Positions 22,034-29,540 of a DNA stretch of 34,349 nt are shown here, one piece after another. The position numbers and the translations under genes are program-made. The notes beneath the pieces are model-generated. The model saw nothing but the letters and a program-made list of their open reading frames with translations, ran no database searches and was not told the DNA's origin. Source of the stretch: Gammaproteobacteria bacterium. GTDB taxonomy: Bacteria > Actinomycetota > Acidimicrobiia > Spongiisociales > UBA4744. Position 1 is the first letter of the stretch. Each line of letters starts with the position of its first letter. The stretch is from NCBI GenBank assembly GCA_011682695.1, contig JAACED010000021.1, forward strand, positions 1 through 34,349, read 5' to 3'.

Positions 22034-22839
22034 AGGTCGGATACCAAGGAGAGGAACGCTCCTACAGCCACCAGGCCGTGACAGGCCTGTATCCGCAGGC
22101 CGAGACGGTGGGACTGCACGGGTTCGCCGAGGCCTTCGCCGCCCTCGCCGACGGCAGCGTCGACCTGCTGGTCGTTCCGATCGAGAACTCGACGACCGGC
22201 AGCATTCTCGAAGTCCTCGATAGACTTGCCGCCGCCGATGCATCGATCGTCGCCGAGCACTACGGGAGGATACGTCATGCCCTCATCGGTCTTCCCGGTG
22301 CAAAACCTGCCGACATCCGACGAGTGTTGTCTCATCCCGAGGCGCTGGCCCAAGCCCGCGAAACGTTGACCGTCCGTGGATGGGAGCCGGTCGCCGTGCC
22401 GGACACCGCCGGCGCGGTGCGCCTCGTGGCGGAGAACCGCGACCCGACACAGGCTGCCCTCGCCCCTCCCGCCTCGAGTCGGCGCTACGGGCTCAAGGTC
22501 CTGCTCTCCGACGTCGTCGACCGCGACCACAACGCCACCCGGTTCGTAGCCCTCGCCCCCGGCCCGCCATTCGCCGGACCCGCCGACAACAAGAGCTCAA
22601 TCTCCTTCTCGACCGCCCACAACCCAGGTGCGTTGGCGATGACCCTCACCGAATTGGGATTGCGCGGCGCCAACCTGACCCGGATCGAGTCGAGACCGGG
22701 GAGAACCGCCTGGTCCTATCGCTTCTACGTGGATCTGCTGCACGAGCCGGGGCCGGCCGGAGTGGCACGGATCGTGGACCCGCCCCCGCACTCGATCGAC
22801 GATCTCCACGTTCTCGGAACCTACCGGGCCGCGAAGTGA
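22030..22839 (+). CDS. pheA: prephenate dehydratase
   Basis: A 269-residue monofunctional prephenate dehydratase that makes phenylpyruvate for Phe. Catalytic-domain motifs are VPIENSTTGSILEVLD (about residues 49-64), HPEALAQARETL and the DRDHNATRFVALAP segment with its Thr-Arg-Phe. The C-terminal ACT domain has NPGALAMTLTELGLRGANLTRIESRPGR, including the ESRP motif that binds Phe in homologues, so feedback inhibition is expected. Length is normal for a form without chorismate mutase; that activity is supplied by the fusion two genes upstream. The ATG overlaps the tyrA stop by four bases, making a tight three-gene unit. Confidence 0.94.
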   Translation: MKVGYQGEERSYSHQAVTGLYPQAETVGLHGFAEAFAALADGSVDLLVVPIENSTTGSILEVLDRLAAADASIVAEHYGRIRHALIGLPGAKPADIRRVLSHPEALAQARETLTVRGWEPVAVPDTAGAVRLVAENRDPTQAALAPPASSRRYGLKVLLSDVVDRDHNATRFVALAPGPPFAGPADNKSSISFSTAHNPGALAMTLTELGLRGANLTRIESRPGRTAWSYRFYVDLLHEPGPAGVARIVDPPPHSIDDLHVLGTYRAAK

Positions 22840-22889
22840 CCCTGCTGTCAGTCCGGATGTGAGGACGGTGTTACCCGCGACTCAGGCAG

Positions 22890-25178
22890 TCAGTCGGCGG
22901 ACTGCGATTGCTCGGGCTCGACAACCAGGTTCGGAAGCACACGGTCGAGCCGGCGCGGGATCCACCAGTTCCTGTCTCCGAACAGCTCCATCGTGGCGGG
23001 CACGAGCAGCATCCGCACCACGGTCGCGTCGATGGCGACCGCCGCGGCGAGACCGAGCCCGAGGATCTTGACCGTCCTTGTGTCCTCGAGCAGAAAGCTA
23101 CCGAAGACGAAGACCATGATCAGGGCCGCCGCAGTGATGACCCGCGCGGTGACGGTCAACCCGTCGGACACCGCCGCGCTGTTGTCACCGTGTCGGTCGT
23201 ACTCCTCGCGGATACGTGTCAGCAGGAACACCTCGTAGTCCATCGAGAGCCCGAAGACGATGGCGAACAGCATCATCGGGATGAACGGCTCGATCGGGCC
23301 GGGCGCGATACCCAGCAGGCCACCGCCCCATCCCCACTGGAAGACCGCGACGACGATGCCGTACGCGGCGCTGATGGCGAGCAGGTTCATCACGACCGCG
23401 CTCGCCGGAACGAGCACCGAACGGAACACCGCCATGAGGAACAGGAACGAGATAAGCAGTACGGCCCCGTAGAAGTACCAGATCCGCTGAGAGAGATACT
23501 CCGAGAAGTCGAGATTCAACGCCACCGGCCCGGTGACCCTGATGTCGGTTCCCACCGTCTCGTCGATCTGCGGGATGACGTCGTTGCGGAGGTCGTGAAC
23601 GAGTTCGGTCGTCACCTCGTCCTGCGGTGACGTCTCGGGGATCACCTGCCAAAGCACGGCGGTCGGCTGCTGAGGGTCGTTGGGAATGGGACGGGACACG
23701 CGGGCGATCCCATCGACCTCCCCGAGCGTGTCCGCCACACCCTGGAGCGCCATGAGGTTCGTTCCCTCCGGCAGCTCGCTGACGAGAAGCAACGGTCCGT
23801 TCGCTCCTGGCCCGAAACCCTCGGTGAGGAGGTCGGAGGCCTCCCTCGTCGTCGTCCCTTCAGGATCGTTGCTCGAGTCGGCGAAGCCGAGCTGAACGGA
23901 GAGGACCGGAATGGCGACGACGGCGAGCACGACGATGCCCGTCATGGTGATCACTCCTGCTCTCCGCTGGACGAAGCGGCTCCACCGGTAGAAGGCGGTC
24001 TCCTCGATGGGCTTGTCGGACGAGATCGTGACCCGCTTCTGGAGCGGGCCGCGGAAGCGTCCTGCGACGACGGCAGCGGCGGCGAGGATGATTGCCACCC
24101 TGAGCGCCGGGATGTCGAGTGCCACACCGATGAGGGCGGCCGCCACGAGGACGGAGGCGACCAGACCACCGCGACGCGTCACCTGGATGCGGTGTCCGCC
24201 GAGGCCAATGAGGGCAGGGAGCAGAGTGACCGATGCAGCCATCGTCAGCAGCACGGTCGTCGATGCGGCAACGGCGAGACCCGTGATGAACGTGACACCC
24301 ATCAGCAACATGCCGAGAAGCGAAACGACGACGGTGACGCCGGCGAATAACACGGCCCGCCCCGCCGAGTTGAGCGCAGCCGCGACCGAGGCTCCGATCG
24401 GGTCCCCGCGGTCGAGATACTCCCGGTACCGAGTGACGATGAACAGGGCGTAGTCGATGCCCACACCGAGGCCGATCATGATGCCGATCGTTGCGGCGAA
24501 GTCGGGCATCTCGATGACGTTGCTCACCAACGCAGTAATCAGCACGCCCGTTCCGACGCCCGCGAGCGCCGTCGCTATGGGCAGACCCATTGCCAGCACG
24601 GAGCCGAACGCCGCGATCAATACGAACATGGCGAAGGCCAGGCCGAGGGTCTCCGAACTCGGCGGTTCCCGATGGCGGAACACGTCACCGCCGAGAGCCA
24701 TCTCGAGTCCGTCGATTTCCGGGGATATCGAGGCGATCTCATTGCCGATCCTGGCACCCTCGTCGGTGGTGGTCCCCGCCTCCAGGACGAGCTGGGCATA
24801 GGCGATCTTGCCTGCACTCTCGGCGTTCGTCGAGATCTGACTTCCACCGATCGGCGAGTACGGGCTCACGACGTTGACCACACCGTCGATCTGCTTCGTT
24901 CCCACGAACAACTCGGACATCGCCGCTTGCACGTCCGGGTCGCCGACCCCCTGTTCGGCCCGGAACACGATGGTCGCCGGGTCACCTCCCGCGCCAGGGA
25001 ACTCGGAGGCGAGGATGTCCAGACCCTCACTGCTCTCCGACGCAGGAGCCGTAATGTTGGAGCTAAAGGCCGGTCCTACGCTGACGACGGCGCCGGCGAG
25101 TATGGCTACCGTCAGGAGCCAGGCAGCGATGAATCGCCACGGATGGGACGCGGCGAATCGGCCGAGGCGTGCGAGCAT
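22890..25178 (-). CDS. MMPL-family RND exporter
   Basis: A 762-residue transporter with the MMPL layout: helix 1 (residues 15-35), a large extracytoplasmic loop to about 180, a block of five or six helices, a central cytoplasmic part near 350-400, a second loop, and a second block of helices. The proton-relay type motifs GLGVGIDYALFIVTRYREY and FGLSMDYEVFLLTRIREEYDRHG each carry the Asp-Tyr pair and mark the two halves. Relatives export lipids or drugs with proton motive force. The start at 25178 has GGAGAG upstream. It diverges from a TetR gene across 69 bp with direct repeats, so it is probably repressed by that regulator. The 50-bp gap to pheA has no clear terminator. Confidence 0.92.
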   Translation of the reverse strand: MLARLGRFAASHPWRFIAAWLLTVAILAGAVVSVGPAFSSNITAPASESSEGLDILASEFPGAGGDPATIVFRAEQGVGDPDVQAAMSELFVGTKQIDGVVNVVSPYSPIGGSQISTNAESAGKIAYAQLVLEAGTTTDEGARIGNEIASISPEIDGLEMALGGDVFRHREPPSSETLGLAFAMFVLIAAFGSVLAMGLPIATALAGVGTGVLITALVSNVIEMPDFAATIGIMIGLGVGIDYALFIVTRYREYLDRGDPIGASVAAALNSAGRAVLFAGVTVVVSLLGMLLMGVTFITGLAVAASTTVLLTMAASVTLLPALIGLGGHRIQVTRRGGLVASVLVAAALIGVALDIPALRVAIILAAAAVVAGRFRGPLQKRVTISSDKPIEETAFYRWSRFVQRRAGVITMTGIVVLAVVAIPVLSVQLGFADSSNDPEGTTTREASDLLTEGFGPGANGPLLLVSELPEGTNLMALQGVADTLGEVDGIARVSRPIPNDPQQPTAVLWQVIPETSPQDEVTTELVHDLRNDVIPQIDETVGTDIRVTGPVALNLDFSEYLSQRIWYFYGAVLLISFLFLMAVFRSVLVPASAVVMNLLAISAAYGIVVAVFQWGWGGGLLGIAPGPIEPFIPMMLFAIVFGLSMDYEVFLLTRIREEYDRHGDNSAAVSDGLTVTARVITAAALIMVFVFGSFLLEDTRTVKILGLGLAAAVAIDATVVRMLLVPATMELFGDRNWWIPRRLDRVLPNLVVEPEQSQSAD

Positions 25179-25194
25179 GAGGAACTCTCCAGAT

Positions 25195-25222
25195 GAGACA
25201 GACTGAATTAAGCGAGACAGAC
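25195..25222. promoter_or_regulatory. direct repeats in the divergent exporter/regulator promoter
   Basis: GAGACAGAC occurs at 25195-25203 and at 25214-25222, 19 bp apart, in the 69-bp gap between the divergent genes. This is a candidate binding site for the adjacent TetR protein. TATCAT at 25225-25230 could be the -10 box of the regulator gene. Confidence 0.5.
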
Positions 25223-25247
25223 CATATCATGTGCGTGGAGGTACCGC

Positions 25248-25832
25248 ATGTCCAGCTCTGAACACAAGACCAACCCGCAGGTCCAGCGCACCCATCGCCT
25301 GATGCTCGATGCAGCTCGTGGACTGCTTTCGGAACACGGCCCCGAAGCGGTAACCCACCTGCGGGTCGCCGAGGCGGCCGGTGTCGCCAGGGCCACGGTC
25401 TACCGCCACTGGCCCGAACGATCCGACATCCTGCTCGACCTCGTGCGCCGGGGAGCCGACCTCCACCCGGCCTCTCCCCCGGCGGATCTCCCCATCTCCG
25501 ATCGAATGACCAGGCTCCTCCAGACGTTTGCTGCGGCCCTGAACGGCGACAGCGGACAGATCATGACCGCGATGATCAGCCTCGCCGAATGGGATAAGGA
25601 CGTGTTCGCCGCGCTCGAACGAATGACGGCGTTCGGGCCGAAGCTGCTGCGGGATCTCCTGCGCGCCGGTCTCGAAGAGGGCTCAATCACCCCCGGCGTC
25701 GACATCGACCTGCTCACAGACCGGCTGATCGGCCCCCTCTACCTCCGACGGCTCCTCTACCACGACGAGATCACCGCCACGTACGTGGATCATCTCGTCG
25801 CGAACACCCTGACGCCGCACCTTTCCGCCTGA
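25248..25832 (+). CDS. TetR/AcrR-family transcriptional regulator
   Basis: A 194-residue repressor-type protein. The N-terminal helix-turn-helix is at residues 12-58: RLMLDAARGLLSEHGPEAVT, then VAEAAGVARATVYRHWPERSDIL, the usual recognition-helix wording. The C-terminal ligand domain is helical (DRMTRLLQTFAAAL, FGPKLLRDLLRAGLEEG) and ends in YVDHLVANTLTPHL, as in many TetR_C families. TGGAGGTA lies 6-7 nt before the ATG. It is divergent from the MMPL exporter and most likely represses that gene and its own, released by the exporter's substrate (inference from arrangement). Confidence 0.92.
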   Translation: MSSSEHKTNPQVQRTHRLMLDAARGLLSEHGPEAVTHLRVAEAAGVARATVYRHWPERSDILLDLVRRGADLHPASPPADLPISDRMTRLLQTFAAALNGDSGQIMTAMISLAEWDKDVFAALERMTAFGPKLLRDLLRAGLEEGSITPGVDIDLLTDRLIGPLYLRRLLYHDEITATYVDHLVANTLTPHLSA

Positions 25833-25904
25833 CGGTCGGTGGACACACACAGCCGTTCGACGCACCTCGACGGAGTGGCCGGTCGTGCAACCCCGGATCT
25901 CTGC

Positions 25905-26095
25905 TATCGTTGCGCAGGCCGCACCGGGTGGAGGCCAGCGTACAGTCGCTTCCCCGGTGGTTATACGGCTTAGTTTCTCACCCGGTTGGACTGCCTCTTC
26001 GGCCGACTCTTGATCCTGTAGGCGATGGACGCCGCGCGGTCGAGCGAGAGATCGGCACATTCACCTATCTTCCCCATCCGGGACCAGGAGTCACC
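25905..26095 (+). promoter_or_regulatory. long untranslated leader of the helicase gene
   Basis: TATCGT at 25905-25910 is a plausible -10 box, which would leave about 180 nt of leader before the ATG at 26096. The frame is open through the leader but its translation has no family similarity. Long leaders are common in front of DEAD-box helicase genes, where they serve cold or autoregulatory control. I see only small hairpins (for example GGCG-atgga-CGCC near 26021) and no convincing single fold. Confidence 0.35.
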
Positions 26096-27586
26096 ATGAC
26101 AACCACGTTCGCCCATCTTGGGCTGCCCGACCCGCTCGTACGTGCGCTCGCCAAGAGCGACATCGTCGAGCCTTTCCCCGTTCAGGCAGTCACAATTCCC
26201 GATGCCCTCGCCGGCAAGGATGTGTCTGGAAGGGCCCCGACCGGGTCCGGAAAGACCCTCGCTTTCGGTCTCCCACTTCTCACGAACGTCGACCGGGCAA
26301 ACGGGTTTCGGCCCCGCGCTCTGATCTTGGCTCCCACGCGAGAGCTCGCCGAGCAGATCAAGCGCGAATTGTCTCCACTCGCCAAGGCAGTCGGTCGCCG
26401 CGTGTTCGCCATCTATGGCGGCGTGGGATACGGCCCCCAGAAGAACGCACTGCGCAAAGGTATCGACGTCCTGGTCGCAACCCCCGGACGGCTCGAAGAC
26501 CTCATCGAGCAACGATCCGTAGACCTGAGTCAGGTCGATATCGTCGTGGTCGACGAGGCGGACCGGATGGCAGACATGGGATTCTTCCCCGCCGTGCGAC
26601 GAATCCTCGATCGTACTTCGCGGCGTCGACAGACACTCCTGTTCTCTGCGACGCTCGACGGAGATGTAGCGGTGCTGAGTCGCGACTACCAGCGGGATCC
26701 TGTCCGTCACGAAGCGGGGACCGTGGAACCTGAAACGGTTGATGCCCGGCACCTCTTCTGGCTGGTGCAACACCACGACCGGGTGCAGCACACCGCAGAC
26801 CTGGTCGACGCGGCCGGCCGCTCCATCGTGTTCACGCGTACCCGTCACGGTGCCGACCGGCTCGTCAAGCAGCTCACCAAGCTGGGGATCGGTGCGGTCG
26901 CCATGCACGGTGGGCGCTCCCAGAACCAGCGAACCAGAGCCCTCCAGGCGTTCTCGTCCGGTCGCGCTCAGGCGCTGATCGCAACCGACGTTGCCGCGAG
27001 AGGCATCCACATCGACGCGGTCGCGTCCGTGATCCACTTCGATCCCCCGGGCGACTCCAAGGACTACCTGCATCGGTCGGGCCGCACAGCCCGAGCCGGC
27101 GCTACCGGAACGGTCGTCAGCCTCGTGACCGGCGACCAGCAGCGAAACGTTCGCCGTATGCAGCGGGATCTCGACCTGCACGCACCCATCGAGGCGCCTC
27201 AACTCGATGCGCTCCGCCACGGTGGACACCGGGTCGGTGAGCCTGCGCCGGAAGGACCAAGGCGAAAGACTCCCACCATGCGGCCGGCTGCACGCTCCAA
27301 GACGCAACCGCACCACACAGGTGGCGGCGGCGGGCAGAGCGTTTATGTCGCAAACCTGCCGTGGGAAGCCACCGTCGACGACGTGCAAACACTGTTCGCG
27401 CGCTACGGCGAGGTCCACCAGACCACCATCATCACCGACCGGCGAACGGGACGTTCCAAGGGGTTCGGCTTCGTCGACATGCCCCAGTCGGGCGCCCGGA
27501 CCGCGATCGAGGCGCTGCACGGGTCGACGCTGGAAGGACGGGACCTCACCGTTCGCTTCGCCAAGCCGAGGCGCCAGCACGACTGA
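26096..27586 (+). CDS. DEAD-box RNA helicase with C-terminal RRM
   Basis: A 496-residue protein. Helicase core: F5 and Q30 (Q motif), Walker A APTGSGKT (47-54), PTREL (80-84), TPGR (129-132), DEAD (153-156), SAT (184-186), IVFTRTR (244-250), TDVAARGI (297-304) and motif VI HRSGRTARAG (326-335). A basic, Pro-rich linker (about 375-412) leads to a canonical RNA-recognition motif at 416-489 with RNP2 VYVANL and RNP1 KGFGFVDM. This RRM is the eukaryote/cyanobacterial type, not the DbpA domain. It would unwind structured RNA, in ribosome assembly or cold adaptation. CAGGAG lies 6 nt before the ATG at 26096. No operon partner. Confidence 0.92.
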   Translation: MTTTFAHLGLPDPLVRALAKSDIVEPFPVQAVTIPDALAGKDVSGRAPTGSGKTLAFGLPLLTNVDRANGFRPRALILAPTRELAEQIKRELSPLAKAVGRRVFAIYGGVGYGPQKNALRKGIDVLVATPGRLEDLIEQRSVDLSQVDIVVVDEADRMADMGFFPAVRRILDRTSRRRQTLLFSATLDGDVAVLSRDYQRDPVRHEAGTVEPETVDARHLFWLVQHHDRVQHTADLVDAAGRSIVFTRTRHGADRLVKQLTKLGIGAVAMHGGRSQNQRTRALQAFSSGRAQALIATDVAARGIHIDAVASVIHFDPPGDSKDYLHRSGRTARAGATGTVVSLVTGDQQRNVRRMQRDLDLHAPIEAPQLDALRHGGHRVGEPAPEGPRRKTPTMRPAARSKTQPHHTGGGGGQSVYVANLPWEATVDDVQTLFARYGEVHQTTIITDRRTGRSKGFGFVDMPQSGARTAIEALHGSTLEGRDLTVRFAKPRRQHD

Positions 27587-27702
27587 CCCTCATGTCGGAC
27601 AACCGACTCGGTGAATGTCATCGTCCGTTGGCTTGGTGATGAATGAGCCCGGCGGGGCTTCATGTTCAAACGCAGAGTCAGACGCTGCACGAGCAGACTG
27701 GC

Positions 27703-27724
27703 GGGGGCTCCCTCGGGAGCCCCC
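27703..27724. terminator. hairpin between convergent genes
   Basis: GGGGGCTCCC and its complement form a 10-bp stem with a 2-nt TC gap, followed by GTGTTCTT on the plus strand. It lies between the helicase stop (27586) and the protease stop (27749) and probably ends both transcripts. Confidence 0.75.
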
Positions 27725-27748
27725 GTGTTCTTCAGGCAGATGGGTGTC

Positions 27749-29197
27749 TTAGTAGCCGGACTGGTAGACGCTGCCGGTGATGGGATCCCAGTCCATGTCG
27801 TAGGCGACACAAATGGCGTAGGCCATGCCCATCTCCCAGTCACCTCGAGGGGCCGGGATCGATTCGACGTACAGCGCCGAGCTGTTGTAGGTGACACCAA
27901 CGTAATCTTCGAAGACGGAACCGGCGCATTCGGTGTCTGCCTCTTCCTGGAGCACGTCGGAGCCAGGCCAAGGCTCGGAAGAATCGAACTGGATGATGGC
28001 GATCACCTCATTGTCGTGTGGCTGGTTGCAGTCCACAGGTGTGATGTAGCCGGCGTCGAGGTCGATCCCTTCGTCGTCGAAGCATGTGCCCGGCCAGAGT
28101 TCCAGGTACTCGTACACGTCCTCCTGACTCGGCGATGCCGTGGCCGGAGGAGCTGCGGTCGGCGGGTTCGTTGCGGGAACATCCTCCGCAGCGAGTTTCT
28201 CACCGGAGTTCAGGACACCTTCGTAGAACAGGTCCGTGTCGGGCCGGTACACCTCGATGGAAATCGCATCGGTGGCGTTCCGGCTGCGAAGCACGTCGCA
28301 ATAGTCGGCCATGGTGCCGTCGGTGGCAGGGACGATCCCTTCGATGAGGGTGACGATATCGCCGGGTTTGACCCCGGCGTTCCCTGCAGGGCTGCCGGAG
28401 ACAATCGAGTTGACGAAGACGCCGGACATGCCGCCCTGGCTGATCGCCTGCCCGTTGATGCCGATGGAGGTGACATCCTCGCCGGCTTTGAGCTGGTCGA
28501 GAACGGAGAGGGCTTCGTCACGGCCGATCGCGTACGCCTGGCCGGCAGAGTCTCCGGCATAGTTGACGGCGATCACATTGCCGCCCTCGGTGACGATTGG
28601 TCCACCGGATGAACCGGGAAGGGTGTCAGCGGAATGCTCGATCACATGATCGACCGACGACCAGTCGGACTCGCCGTCGGCTTTTGCTTTCGAGACGATC
28701 CCATCCAGCAGCGTGTATTCGGTGGAACCGAGCGGGAACCCGGCAGCGTAGATTTTCTCACCGGCCACGATCGGGTCCTCGGACCACACGAGATAGTCGA
28801 ACCCGTCACCGTCGATGTCGATGACTGCCAGATCGGAGCATTCGGACACACCGAGGACCTTCGCGTTGCGGGGTTCGGCCTCCCCATTCACGTACACGTC
28901 CAGGAAAGCTGCGCCGGCGACCACATGGTTGTTGGTGACCGCGATGCCGGACTTGTCGATGATGAACCCGGATCCGGTGCCGGCCGTGTTGAACATGGTA
29001 CCTTCGCCCGGTTCCACGAAACTGCCATGGGCAATGATGCGCACTACCGCGCTGCGCACTCCCTCCAGACTGTTGACTGCCTTTCCGCTGCCATCAGAGG
29101 TGTCGTCCAGGTTGTCCCCGATGCTGAATTCGGCACTACAGGAAGCGGCGACAAGCGCCACGGCTATCAGCGCGAGATGTAGTTTCCTGATCCGCAT
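27749..29197 (-). CDS. HtrA-like lipoprotein: trypsin, PDZ and septum-formation domains
   Basis: A 482-residue exported protease. The signal ends with Cys20 (VAASC), a likely lipoprotein site. The trypsin-like domain (about 45-235) has an intact triad: His91 (TNNHVVAG), Asp122 (ECSDLAVIDI) and Ser197 (LPGSSGGPIV). A PDZ domain follows (about 240-330) with VNSIVSGSPAGNAGVKPGDIV. After a Pro/Ala/Thr linker, residues 370-470 match the actinobacterial septum-formation-type domain: WPGTCFDD, VDCNQPHDNEV, ADTECAGSVFEDYVGV, DWEMGMAYAICVA, with paired cysteines. It probably degrades or senses envelope proteins outside the membrane. AAGGAGAG precedes the ATG. A diverged paralogue with a lost serine lies next door. 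Confidence 0.9.
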   Translation of the reverse strand: MRIRKLHLALIAVALVAASCSAEFSIGDNLDDTSDGSGKAVNSLEGVRSAVVRIIAHGSFVEPGEGTMFNTAGTGSGFIIDKSGIAVTNNHVVAGAAFLDVYVNGEAEPRNAKVLGVSECSDLAVIDIDGDGFDYLVWSEDPIVAGEKIYAAGFPLGSTEYTLLDGIVSKAKADGESDWSSVDHVIEHSADTLPGSSGGPIVTEGGNVIAVNYAGDSAGQAYAIGRDEALSVLDQLKAGEDVTSIGINGQAISQGGMSGVFVNSIVSGSPAGNAGVKPGDIVTLIEGIVPATDGTMADYCDVLRSRNATDAISIEVYRPDTDLFYEGVLNSGEKLAAEDVPATNPPTAAPPATASPSQEDVYEYLELWPGTCFDDEGIDLDAGYITPVDCNQPHDNEVIAIIQFDSSEPWPGSDVLQEEADTECAGSVFEDYVGVTYNSSALYVESIPAPRGDWEMGMAYAICVAYDMDWDPITGSVYQSGY

Positions 29198-29540
29198 GTC
29201 ACTCTCCTTGGCTCACATACCGTTCCGTGGTGCCAATACCATACCTTCACAAGTGTGGCAGGCCCTTGGATTCACTATCAAAATACGCCAGCAAACAACC
29301 AGCGTTCATGACACCTGACCCCCGGCAGACAACGCGATTCCCGCCGGAGCATCTCGGACACTGGTTCCGCCCGCCCTGGTGTCGCGCTGTCGAATCTGCG
29401 GGCAGATGACCATCTCACCGGCGCATGGCGTCCCTCGTCGCAGAGTACGTCGATCCGTTGGCGGTCTCATCAACACCGCGACACGCATGTTCGCTCTCGA
29501 GCAGCAAGATACGTCCACTTCGTCGGTGATCCTGACAATG
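29198..29540. other. 343-bp intergenic region between the two protease-like genes
   Basis: No believable gene. The first 100 bases are less GC-rich than their surroundings and must carry the promoter of the protease gene at 29197, but no clear pair of hexamers is seen. No terminator-like hairpin for the upstream gene ending at 29541 is evident. Confidence 0.5.

Noticed and set aside
25905-26095. Named riboswitch or known structured RNA in the helicase leader
   Set aside because: I found only short hairpins and no motif that I can match to a known RNA class.
25970-27580. Minus-strand frame of 536 codons opposite the helicase gene
   Set aside because: Shadow of the helicase gene, whose motifs are complete on the plus strand.
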